Shown piece by piece: positions 1-5,628 of a DNA stretch of 7,132 nucleotides. Made by a program: the position numbers and the translations under genes. Within the stretch, counting starts at the first letter, position 1. The number at the start of each line of letters is the position of its first letter. A model generated the notes under the pieces. That model was not told the DNA's origin, made no database searches, and worked only from the letters and a program-made list of their open reading frames with translations. Origin of the DNA: Paracoccaceae bacterium (GTDB lineage Bacteria; Pseudomonadota; Alphaproteobacteria; Rhodobacterales; Rhodobacteraceae); contig DOIS01000336.1 in assembly GCA_003511785.1 (NCBI GenBank), positions 1-7,132 on the forward strand, read 5' to 3'.

Positions 1-417
1 GTGCGTCGGCGCGGAGACCGGGTGCGGGCGGTCGATGTCGAGACCGAACCCTTTCCGGGCTTTCCCACCGACCTGCAGGCGCAGATGATGGCCTTGATGT
101 GCACTGCCGAGGGGGTCAGCGTGCTGGAGGAGAAGATCTTCGAGAACCGGTTCATGCATGCGCTCGAACTGACGCGGATGGGCGCGCGGATCGAGGTGCA
201 TGGCGGCACCGCGACCGTGACCGGGGTCGAGCGGCTCAAGGGCGCGCCGGTGATGGCCACCGACCTGCGCGCCAGCGTCTCGCTGATCCTGGCGGGGCTC
301 GCGGCCGAGGGCGAGACCGTGGTGAGCCGGGTCTATCACCTGGATCGCGGCTATGAGCATGTCGAGCGCAAGCTTCAGGGCGTCGGCGCGCGGATCGAAC
401 GGATCAAGGGGCGGTGA
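1..417 (+). CDS. murA: UDP-N-acetylglucosamine 1-carboxyvinyltransferase MurA, C-terminal part (5' cut by window)
   Basis: MurA transfers the enolpyruvyl group of PEP to UDP-N-acetylglucosamine, the first committed cytoplasmic step of peptidoglycan synthesis. The frame is open from base 1, so the GTG there is an internal Val codon and the real start lies upstream. The 138 visible residues match the end of the enzyme: DVETEPFPGFPTDLQAQ, FENRFMHALELTRMGA, MATDLRAS and the closing DRGYEHVERKL...ERIKG. Asp24 and Arg116 here fall where E. coli MurA has Asp305 and Arg397. Both give the same offset of 281, so there is no indel between them and about one third of a roughly 420-residue enzyme is present. 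The Cys115-equivalent loop, target of fosfomycin, lies outside the window. The stop TGA shares its A with the start codon of the next gene. Confidence 0.97.
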   Translation: MRRRGDRVRAVDVETEPFPGFPTDLQAQMMALMCTAEGVSVLEEKIFENRFMHALELTRMGARIEVHGGTATVTGVERLKGAPVMATDLRASVSLILAGLAAEGETVVSRVYHLDRGYEHVERKLQGVGARIERIKGR

Positions 418-890
418 TGACGGGTGATGCACGGTTCGAGGAGGGGCGCGAGGCGCCGCTGAACCTGGGCGCGTTGGAGCCCGGGGATCTCGAGGTGATC
501 TCGGCGCTGGCCCAGGACGCGGTGGTGCCGGTGACGGAAATCGCCTGGCGCCCGGCGGAGCGGCGCTTCGCGCTGCTGCTCAACCGCTTCCGCTGGGAGG
601 ATGAGGGACGCACGCGGCACGGGCCGGAGCGCGTGCAGTCGGTGCTGGCCTTCGATAACGTGCTGGGCGTGGCGGCGCAGGGCGTGACCCGCGACGCGCC
701 CGAGCTGATCCTGTCGCTGCTGGCGGTGGGGTTCCAGCCCGGGACGGAGGCGCCGGGCGGGCAGGTGTTGCTGACGCTGGCCGGCGACGGGGCCTTCCGG
801 CTGGAGGTCGAGGCGCTGGAGGCGACGCTTCGGGACGTGACCCGCCCCTATGCCGCGCCCTCGGGCCGCGCCCCGCAGCACCGCGGCTGA
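417..890 (+). CDS. DUF2948 family protein
   Basis: An uncharacterised 157-residue protein that I recognise as DUF2948, a family of unknown function seen mainly in alphaproteobacteria. Its N-terminal half carries the typical run: an acidic start, then DLEVISALAQDAVVP, the motif EIAWRPAERRFALLLNRFRWE, and later ERVQSVLAFDNVLGV. The middle is rich in short hydrophobic stretches that suggest a compact beta-rich fold, and the tail is basic and probably disordered (PYAAPSGRAPQHRG). There is no signal peptide or membrane segment, so it is probably cytoplasmic. I chose ATG 417 because AAGGGG at 406-411 sits 5 bases before it. A GTG at 414 is also in frame but lies only 2 bases from that site. The start overlaps the murA stop by one base (TGATG), which implies translational coupling. 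The function is unknown. Confidence 0.88.
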   Translation: MTGDARFEEGREAPLNLGALEPGDLEVISALAQDAVVPVTEIAWRPAERRFALLLNRFRWEDEGRTRHGPERVQSVLAFDNVLGVAAQGVTRDAPELILSLLAVGFQPGTEAPGGQVLLTLAGDGAFRLEVEALEATLRDVTRPYAAPSGRAPQHRG

Positions 891-900
891 CCGGCGCGGA

Positions 901-946
901 CAAAAGTTTTCGAAAACTTTTGGCAATTTTCTTGGCAAGAAAATTG
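901..946. repeat. Tandem double palindrome (twin hairpin), AT-rich
   Basis: Two palindromes lie one base apart. The first, 901-922, is a perfect 22-base palindrome with half-site CAAAAGTTTTC; as RNA it folds into a 9-bp stem with a UCGA tetraloop. After G923 comes the second, 924-946, with 11-base arms (CAATTTTCTTG and its exact complement) around one central G. Only 14 of 46 bases are G or C, in an otherwise very G+C-rich window. It begins 10 bases after the stop of the DUF2948 gene. No T-tract follows, so it is not a textbook terminator. It could be a two-way attenuator or mRNA 3'-end stabiliser, or one copy of a dispersed repeat. A second element with the same plan lies at 4328-4374. Confidence 0.9.
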
Positions 947-1043
947 GCCCGGTGCGGGCGTCCGGCCCGGCGGACAGGCGGCGTGCGGGCGGCGGGCCGG
1001 GGGATCGGGTATATGCGAACCAGAAAGAAGCAGGGCGTGCGGC

Positions 1044-1072
1044 TTGTTCCTGTCCCGCGGCCCGGCTAGGAC
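1044..1072 (+). promoter_or_regulatory. Weak candidate sigma-70 type promoter for hisD
   Basis: TTGTTC (1044-1049) and TAGGAC (1067-1072) are separated by 17 bases and would start RNA around 1079, about 20 bases before the hisD ATG. Each hexamer matches the consensus at only 3 of 6 positions, so the call rests on spacing and on its place in the only long gap upstream of hisD. The DNA between the double palindrome and this site (about 947-1043) is G+C-rich; apart from a 5-bp inverted repeat, GTCCG 960-964 with CGGAC 971-975, I see nothing in it. Confidence 0.3.
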
Positions 1073-1098
1073 AACCGGGGCAGCAAACGGAGTGGCGG

Positions 1099-2400
1099 AT
1101 GCCGGTTTTTCTGGAGAGCCGAGAGGCGGAGTTCGAGGCGCGGTTCCAGGCGCTGTTGGGCGCCAAGCGCGAGGAGAGCGCGGATGTGGACGAGGCGGTG
1201 GCCGCGATCATTGCCGATGTGCGCGCGCGCGGCGACGCGGCGCTGGTCGAGTTGACCCGGCGGTTCGATCGGCTGGACCTGACGCCCGAGACCCTGGCGG
1301 TGTCGCGCGAGGAGGTGGACGCCGCCGTGGCCGAGGTCTCGGCCGAGGACCGCGCCGCGCTGGAGCTGGCGGCCGAGCGCATCCGCGCCTATCACGCGCG
1401 CCAGATGCCCCGGGACGAGAGCTGGACCGACCCCGAGGGCGCCACGCTCGGCTGGCGCTGGTCGCCGGTCTCGGCGGCGGGGCTCTACGTGCCGGGCGGG
1501 CTGGCCTCCTATCCGTCGTCGGTACTGATGAACGCGGTTCCCGCCAAGGTGGCCGGCGTCGGCCGGCTGGTGATTGCCGTGCCCACGCCCGGGGGCGTGG
1601 TCAACCCGCTGGTGCTGCTTGCGGCGCGGCTGGCGGGGGTGGACGAGATCTATCGCGTGGGCGGTGCCCAGGCCATCGCCGCGCTGGCCTATGGCACGCA
1701 GACCATCGCCCCGGTGGACAAGATCACCGGGCCGGGCAACGCCTATGTGGCCGCCGCCAAGCGGCGCGTCTTCGGGCGCGTGGGCATCGACATGATCGCG
1801 GGCCCCTCGGAGATCCTGGTGATCGCGGACCGCGACAACGACCCGGACTGGATCGCGCTCGACCTGCTGTCCCAGGCCGAGCATGACGAGAGCGCGCAGT
1901 CGATCCTGATCACCGATGACGAGGGCTTCGGCCGGGCCGTGGCCCGCGCAGTCGAGGCGCGGCTGGAGACGCTGGAGCGGCGCGCCATCGCCGGGGCATC
2001 CTGGCGCGACAACGGCGCGGTGATCACCGTGCGCGACCTGGACGAGGCGGCGGCGCTGTCGAACCGGATCGCGCCGGAGCACCTGGAGCTCTGCGTGGCC
2101 GACGCGCAGGCGCTGGCCGACAGATGCACCCATGCCGGGGCGATCTTCCTCGGCGCCTTCACACCCGAGGCGATCGGCGATTACGTGGGCGGGCCGAACC
2201 ACGTGCTGCCCACGGCGCGCTCGGCGCGGTTCTCCTCCGGGTTGAGCGTGCTGGATTTCCTCAAGCGCACCACCATGGCGCAGATGACACCGGAGGGCTT
2301 GCGTGCTATCGGACCTGCGGCGGAACGGCTGGCGCGGTCGGAAAGCCTGGAGGCGCACGGGCTGTCCGTGCGCGCCCGTCTGGACAGTCTGAACAGGTAA
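1099..2400 (+). CDS. hisD: Histidinol dehydrogenase HisD
   Basis: HisD catalyses the last two steps of histidine synthesis, the NAD-dependent oxidation of L-histidinol through histidinal to L-histidine, as a zinc-dependent cytoplasmic homodimer. The product of 433 residues is a normal length. Visible signatures are GLYVPGG, the block GPGNAYVAAAKR with IDMIAGPSEILVIAD, LLSQAEHDESAQ, APEHLEL, and GGPNHVLPTARSARFSSGLS. The zinc ligands can be placed at Gln259, His262, Asp361 and His420, and the catalytic Glu-His pair at 327-328, so the enzyme looks intact. The frame stays open upstream to 850, but ATG 1099 is the start: GGAG at 1089-1092 sits 6 bases before it, homology begins here, and a longer product would translate the palindromes. 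The next gene follows after 9 bases. No other his gene is present. Confidence 0.97.
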   Translation: MPVFLESREAEFEARFQALLGAKREESADVDEAVAAIIADVRARGDAALVELTRRFDRLDLTPETLAVSREEVDAAVAEVSAEDRAALELAAERIRAYHARQMPRDESWTDPEGATLGWRWSPVSAAGLYVPGGLASYPSSVLMNAVPAKVAGVGRLVIAVPTPGGVVNPLVLLAARLAGVDEIYRVGGAQAIAALAYGTQTIAPVDKITGPGNAYVAAAKRRVFGRVGIDMIAGPSEILVIADRDNDPDWIALDLLSQAEHDESAQSILITDDEGFGRAVARAVEARLETLERRAIAGASWRDNGAVITVRDLDEAAALSNRIAPEHLELCVADAQALADRCTHAGAIFLGAFTPEAIGDYVGGPNHVLPTARSARFSSGLSVLDFLKRTTMAQMTPEGLRAIGPAAERLARSESLEAHGLSVRARLDSLNR

Positions 2401-2409
2401 CCGCCACCC

Positions 2410-2889
2410 ATGTCCCATATCGTCGACATCGTCCTGGATGACGCGGGCCTGCCCCCGCCCACGCCCGAGATCGAGCAGGAGCGCAAGGTCGCCATGTTCG
2501 ACCTGCTGGAAGAGAACAGTTTCGCCCTGCCTGCGCGCGAGGGGCGCGAGGTGCCGCCGGGCCCCTATCGCGTCAACCTGTCGATCCGCGACAAGCGGCT
2601 GGTCTTCGACATCGAGACCGAGGGCGGCGAGAAGGCGGCCGAGTTCCATCTGTCGCTGACCCCGTTCCGGCAGGTGGTCAAGGATTACTACCAGATCTGC
2701 GAGAGCTATTTCGACGCGGTCAAGACCCTGCCGCCCAGCCAGATCGAGACCATCGACATGGCCCGGCGCGGCATCCACAACGAGGGCTCGCGCATCTTGC
2801 AGGAACGGCTGGAGGGCAAGGCCGAGGTAGATACCGACACCGCGCGCCGGCTCTTCACGCTGATATGCGTGCTGCATTTCGGGGGCTGA
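2410..2889 (+). CDS. UPF0262 family protein
   Basis: An uncharacterised 159-residue protein that I recognise as UPF0262, a family found in alphaproteobacteria and often placed beside hisD. Characteristic stretches are an N-terminal IVDIVLDD, PEIEQERKVAMFDLLEEN, the beta-rich GPYRVNLSIRDKRLVFDIE, LTPFRQVVKDYYQICESYF, and IDMARRGIHNEGSRILQERL followed by a helical DTARRLFTLICVL end. There is no membrane segment or signal peptide. The arrangement suggests a small globular protein with a central beta-sheet and helical C-terminal half. ATG 2410 has only a weak upstream ribosome site; the 9-base spacing from the hisD stop suggests reinitiation or coupling. No biochemical role is known to me. The tight linkage to hisD and to the downstream phosphatase is the only functional hint. 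Confidence 0.92.
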   Translation: MSHIVDIVLDDAGLPPPTPEIEQERKVAMFDLLEENSFALPAREGREVPPGPYRVNLSIRDKRLVFDIETEGGEKAAEFHLSLTPFRQVVKDYYQICESYFDAVKTLPPSQIETIDMARRGIHNEGSRILQERLEGKAEVDTDTARRLFTLICVLHFGG

Positions 2890-2890
2890 G

Positions 2891-3352
2891 GTGGGCGCCC
2901 CGCTGCCACAATCGGTTCTGTTCTGCTGCGATCACAACGCCATCCGCTCGCCCATGGCCGAGGGGATCATGAAGAAATTCTATGGCGCGGGCACCTATGT
3001 GCAATCGGCCGGGGTGCGCAGCGACATGGAGGTGGATGGCTTTGCCGTGGCCGTCTGCCGCGAGATCGGCGTCGAACTGGAGCGCCATCGGTCGCGCTCG
3101 TTCGACGAGATGGAGAAATGGGGCGACGACCTGGGCTCGTTCGACCTGGTGGTGGCGCTGACGCCCGCGAGCCAGCGCCGGGCGCTGGAGTTGACGCGGT
3201 TCTATCATCTCGACGTGGAGTACTGGCCGATCATCGACCCCGCCGGGCTGGGCGAAAGCCGCGAGGCCAAGCTGGTCTCCTACCGCCAGGCGCGCGACCA
3301 GATCGTCGCGCGGTTGATCGACCGCTGGGGACCACCGCAGGAGGGGCCATGA
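2891..3352 (+). CDS. Low-molecular-weight protein phosphatase / arsenate-reductase-fold protein
   Basis: A 153-residue cytoplasmic protein of the LMW protein tyrosine phosphatase superfamily, which also includes some arsenate reductases. The N-terminal strand SVLFCC runs into the phosphate-binding loop C13-DHNAI-R19-S20, a CX5RS match, followed by PMAEGIMKKF. The general acid is probably Asp116 in the motif YWPIIDPAG, the usual Asp-Pro site near the C-terminus. The loop differs from the common CxGNICRS: the usual Gly and second Cys are replaced by His15 and Ala17, while Asn16 is kept. The tyrosine pair after Asp-Pro seen in classical LMW-PTPs is missing. Substrate is therefore open: phosphotyrosine, another phosphomonoester, or arsenate. 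The GTG start lies one base after the UPF0262 stop, with GGGGG (2881-2885) 5 bases upstream as ribosome site. The stop overlaps the next gene in ATGA. Confidence 0.9.
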   Translation: MGAPLPQSVLFCCDHNAIRSPMAEGIMKKFYGAGTYVQSAGVRSDMEVDGFAVAVCREIGVELERHRSRSFDEMEKWGDDLGSFDLVVALTPASQRRALELTRFYHLDVEYWPIIDPAGLGESREAKLVSYRQARDQIVARLIDRWGPPQEGP

Positions 3353-3741
3353 GCGAGACTGTCAAACGCTATTTCGACGCTTTCAACGCGGGCGACGTTC
3401 CGCGGATGCTGGACTGCCTCTCGGACGACGTGGCCCATCACGTCAACGAGGGGCAGGTGCGCCGCGGCAAGGACGTCTCCGCCGCCTTCTGCGCCCATAT
3501 GGCGCGCTGCTATGACGAGCGGCTGACCGACATGGTGATCTTCGAGACCCCGGACGGGCGCCGGGCGGCGGCGGAATACATCGTGGGCGGCACCTACCTG
3601 GAGACCGATGCCGGGCTTCCCGAGGCGCGCGGGCAGAGATATCGCCTGCCCGCCGGGTCATTCTTCGAGCTGCGGGACGGGAAGATCGCCCGCGTGACCA
3701 CCTATTACAACCTGGCCGACTGGACGCGGCAGGTCTCGTGA
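3349..3741 (+). CDS. NTF2/SnoaL-like, ketosteroid isomerase-related protein
   Basis: A 130-residue protein with the cone-shaped NTF2/SnoaL fold. It belongs to the subgroup annotated as ketosteroid isomerase-related. Seen in order: helix ETVKRYFDAFNAGDVPRMLDCL, the pocket segment DDVAHHVNEG, the middle helix around CAHMARCYDERL, the sheet RRAAAEYIVGGTYLETD, the segment PEARGQRYRLPAGSFFELRDGKIARV and the ending TTYYNLADWTRQV. Family members include isomerases, dehydratases and cyclases, and many have no assigned reaction; no steroid substrate should be assumed. ATG 3349 is preferred over upstream in-frame sites because AGGAGG at 3339-3344 directly precedes it and the family homology starts here. 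It overlaps the phosphatase stop by 4 bases, and its own stop overlaps the next gene by 4 bases. Confidence 0.9.
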   Translation: MSETVKRYFDAFNAGDVPRMLDCLSDDVAHHVNEGQVRRGKDVSAAFCAHMARCYDERLTDMVIFETPDGRRAAAEYIVGGTYLETDAGLPEARGQRYRLPAGSFFELRDGKIARVTTYYNLADWTRQVS

Positions 3742-4322
3742 CCGAGGTTCGGGCGCTCACCGGTGCGGCGCTCGAGGCCGCGCTGGATGCGGTGGCGGCG
3801 CTGCGCATTCGAGTGTTCCGGGACTGGCCCTATCGTTATGACGGGGACGCGGCCTACGAGCGCGCCTATTTGCAAACGTACCGCGACAGCCCCCGCGCGA
3901 TCCTGGTCGGCGCCTTCGATGGCGGGCGGCTGGTGGGCGCGGCCACCGGCACGCCGCTGAGCGATCATGCCGAGGATTTCGCCAAGGCCTTCGCCGGGAC
4001 GGATCGCGCGCTGGAGGAGGTGTTCTACTGCGCCGAATCGGTGCTCCTGCCGACCTATCGCGGACAGGGGATCGGGCACCGCTTCTTCGATCTGCGCGAA
4101 GAGCATGCGCGCGCCCTGGGGTTTAGGTATTGCGCCTTCTGCGCGGTGGTCCGGCCCGGGGACCATCCGCTGCGCCCCGCCGGTTGCCGCCCGCTCGACG
4201 CCTTCTGGCGCGGGCGGGGCTATGCGCCGCTGCCCGGCGTGGTGGCGGAATTCGGCTGGACCGACGTGGACCGGGCGGCGGAGACCGCCAAGCCTTTGCA
4301 ATTCTGGGGGCGGCGGCTGTAA
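3738..4322 (+). CDS. GNAT family N-acetyltransferase
   Basis: A 194-residue protein of the Gcn5-related N-acetyltransferase superfamily, which moves an acetyl or other acyl group from CoA to an amine. The acyl-CoA pyrophosphate-binding loop is clear: strand EVFYCAESVLLPTYRGQGIG, with R108-G-Q-G-I-G113 matching R/QxxGxG/A, then helix HRFFDLREEHARALG. Before it, the strand AILVGAFDGGRLVGAATG fits motif D. After it, YCAFCAVVRP and FWRGRGYAPLPG follow the usual order. The acceptor cannot be read from the sequence. The N-terminal region holds an aromatic/acidic stretch (FRDWPYRYDGD) that may shape the acceptor site. The GTG start overlaps the previous stop (GTGA) with AGG at 3731-3733, so translation is coupled. 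The stop TAA ends 5 bases before a double palindrome. Confidence 0.92.
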   Translation: MTEVRALTGAALEAALDAVAALRIRVFRDWPYRYDGDAAYERAYLQTYRDSPRAILVGAFDGGRLVGAATGTPLSDHAEDFAKAFAGTDRALEEVFYCAESVLLPTYRGQGIGHRFFDLREEHARALGFRYCAFCAVVRPGDHPLRPAGCRPLDAFWRGRGYAPLPGVVAEFGWTDVDRAAETAKPLQFWGRRL

Positions 4323-4327
4323 ACCGG

Positions 4328-4374
4328 GGCGCAAATCCTCGACGAGGATTTGCGCCAGACTTTCGAGGAAAGTC
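4328..4374. repeat. Tandem double palindrome (twin hairpin), second copy type
   Basis: The first palindrome, 4328-4356, has perfect 14-base arms (GGCGCAAATCCTCG and its complement) around a single A. After one base, A4357, comes a smaller hairpin at 4358-4374 with arms GACTTTC / GAAAGTC and a GAG loop. It starts 5 bases after the GNAT stop and ends 37 bases before the hydrolase start. No T-tract follows. In RNA both hairpins would be very stable, so partial termination or 3'-end protection of the upstream five-gene message is plausible. The layout matches the element at 901-946 although the long arms differ in sequence. Confidence 0.9.
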
Positions 4375-4411
4375 CGGGCTCCCGTCGGCACACCGGATTC
4401 GAAAGGGCTCC

Positions 4412-5299
4412 ATGATGAAGATCGCCACCGCCGCCTATCCGCTCGACTGGTTCGACAGCTGGGGGCAGTACGAGGACAAGCTCTCGGGCTGGGTCGCGCA
4501 GGCCGCGGGGCAGGGGGCCGATCTGCTGGTCTTTCCCGAATACGGCGCCATGGAGCTGGCCACGCTCGCGGGGCGCGAGGTGGCGGGCGACCTGGAGCGC
4601 TCGCTCTTCGCCGTATCCGAGCGGATGGAGGATGCCAATGCGCTGCATGCGCGGCTCGCGCAGGCGCACGGGGTGCATATCCTGGGTGCTTCGGGGCCGG
4701 TGGCGGCGGAGGGCCCGCGTCCGGTCAACCGCGCGCATTTCTTCGCGCCCTCGGGCGAGATGGGCCATCAGGACAAGCAGATCATGACCCGGTTCGAGCG
4801 CGAGGACTGGAACGTTGCCTCGGGCGGCCCGCTCAAGCTGTTCGAGACCGCGCTGGGCAAGATCGGCGTGTTGATCTGCTATGACAGCGAGTTTCCCCTG
4901 TTCGGCCGCGTCCTGCGCGAAGCCGACCTGATCCTGGTGCCCTCCTGCACCGAGGCGCTCTCGGGCTTCTCCCGCGTGCGCATCGGCGCCATGGCGCGGG
5001 CGCTGGAAAACCAGTGCGTCACGGTGATGTCCTCGCTGGTGGGGCCGGCCGACTGGAACGAGGCGGTCGAGATCGACACCGGGCGCGGCGGCATCTTCGG
5101 CCCGCCCGATACCGGCTTTCCGGCCACCGGGGTGATCGCCGAGGGGGTGATGGACGAACCCGGCTGGACCTATGCCGAGGTGGACCTTGACGCCATTGCC
5201 CATGTGCGCGCGGATGGCGTGGTGCTCAACCGCAGCCATTGGGACGAGCAGACGCCGCGCGTCGAATCGGTCACAATTCAGCGTCTTGGCCGCAAATAG
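4412..5299 (+). CDS. Carbon-nitrogen hydrolase (nitrilase superfamily)
   Basis: A 295-residue cytoplasmic enzyme of the nitrilase/amidase superfamily, which hydrolyses C-N bonds of amides, carbamoyl groups or nitriles through a cysteine thioester. The catalytic triad is complete: Glu43 in VFPEYGAMEL, Lys122 in HQDKQIMTRFE, and Cys156 in GVLICYDSEFPLFGR. The second conserved Glu sits at 129 in FEREDW. The series MKIATAAYPLDW at the start, SCTEALSGFSRVRIGAMARALENQCVTVMS after the triad and the closing YAEVDLDAI are usual for the fold. Substrate cannot be assigned; amides are likelier than nitriles because most members, omega-amidase and N-carbamoyl types included, act on amides. Two in-frame ATGs (4412 and 4415) follow AAAGGG at 4402-4407; the second gives 294 residues and is equally likely. 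No clear promoter lies in the 89-base gap upstream, so it may be read through from the GNAT gene. Confidence 0.93.
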   Translation: MMKIATAAYPLDWFDSWGQYEDKLSGWVAQAAGQGADLLVFPEYGAMELATLAGREVAGDLERSLFAVSERMEDANALHARLAQAHGVHILGASGPVAAEGPRPVNRAHFFAPSGEMGHQDKQIMTRFEREDWNVASGGPLKLFETALGKIGVLICYDSEFPLFGRVLREADLILVPSCTEALSGFSRVRIGAMARALENQCVTVMSSLVGPADWNEAVEIDTGRGGIFGPPDTGFPATGVIAEGVMDEPGWTYAEVDLDAIAHVRADGVVLNRSHWDEQTPRVESVTIQRLGRK

Positions 5300-5302
5300 A
5301 CC

Positions 5303-5331
5303 TTGATAAAAAGGCCAAATGGGACCATACG
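5303..5331 (+). promoter_or_regulatory. Candidate promoter of infA
   Basis: TTGATA (5303-5308) matches the -35 consensus at 5 of 6 positions and lies 17 bases before CATACG (5326-5331), a poor -10 that keeps the central ATA. RNA would start near 5338, leaving a leader of about 38 bases before the infA ATG. It begins 3 bases after the hydrolase stop. An inverted repeat GGGAC (5321-5325) with GTCCC (5338-5342) flanks the -10 and the predicted start, and could be an operator or chance. A strong separate promoter for infA is biologically reasonable because IF-1 is needed in large amounts. Confidence 0.5.
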
Positions 5332-5375
5332 GCATCCGTCCCGCATCTGCGCGGGGCGTGTGACAAGGAGAGACC

Positions 5376-5594
5376 ATGGCCAAGGAAGAAATGCTCGAAT
5401 TTCCCGGTGTCGTGAAGGAACTCCTGCCGAACGCGACATTCAGGGTCGAGCTGGAAAACGGCCATGAGATCATCGCGCACACGGCGGGCAAGATGCGCAA
5501 GAACCGCATCCGCGTTCTGGCCGGCGACCGGGTCCAGGTTGAGATGACCCCCTACGATCTGACCAAGGGCCGGATCAATTACAGATTCAAGTAG
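5376..5594 (+). CDS. infA: Translation initiation factor IF-1
   Basis: IF-1 is a single S1/OB-fold protein that binds the A site of the 30S subunit and helps IF-2 and IF-3 select the initiator tRNA. The product is exactly 72 residues, the family's usual size. It reads from MAKEEMLEFPGVVKELLPN through FRVELENGHEIIAHTAGKMRKNRIRVLAGDRV to the ending YDLTKGRINYRFK. The OB-fold barrel spans nearly the whole protein, and the basic KMRKNRIR stretch is the usual rRNA-contact region. AAGGAG at 5365-5370 lies 5 bases before the ATG and is one of the strongest ribosome sites in the window, fitting high expression. The gene appears to be its own short unit, with a promoter behind it and a hairpin that starts on the last base of its TAG stop. 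Confidence 0.99.
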   Translation: MAKEEMLEFPGVVKELLPNATFRVELENGHEIIAHTAGKMRKNRIRVLAGDRVQVEMTPYDLTKGRINYRFK

Positions 5595-5614
5595 GGTCAA
5601 GCTTCGCTTGACCC
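5594..5614 (+). terminator. Hairpin fused to the infA stop codon, possible terminator
   Basis: Nine-base perfect arms, GGGTCAAGC and GCTTGACCC, enclose a TTC loop. The first G is the last base of the infA TAG stop. The stem would be stable in RNA, but only a short T4 run occurs, 14 bases further on (5629-5632), so this is not a standard intrinsic terminator. It could stop RNA polymerase partly or protect the 3' end of the infA message. A terminating ribosome would cover the 5' arm. Confidence 0.5.
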
Positions 5615-5628
5615 AGTGCGGGTAAGCG

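Noticed and set aside
901..946. Attachment site or insertion-sequence ends.
   Set aside because: There is no transposase, integrase or matching direct repeat nearby, and both flanking genes are intact.
850..1098. In-frame 5' extension of hisD by 83 codons.
   Set aside because: It overlaps the end of the DUF2948 gene, would translate the palindromes and has no similarity to HisD; a good ribosome site precedes ATG 1099.
1066..2877. A long minus-strand open frame (603 codons) opposite hisD and the UPF0262 gene, with others opposite the GNAT and hydrolase genes.
   Set aside because: In G+C-rich DNA the antisense frame of a real gene stays open by codon bias. The translation is Arg/His/Gly/Gln-rich with no family motif, while the + strand shows full HisD and UPF0262 signatures.
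3118..3348. Upstream extension of the NTF2-like gene by 77 codons, within the phosphatase gene.
   Set aside because: The extra part is an out-of-frame reading of the phosphatase; AGGAGG and the family's N-terminus mark ATG 3349 as the start.
4130..4411. Upstream extension of the hydrolase frame by 94 codons into the GNAT gene.
   Set aside because: It reads GNAT codons in another frame, crosses the double palindrome and adds residues unlike any nitrilase.
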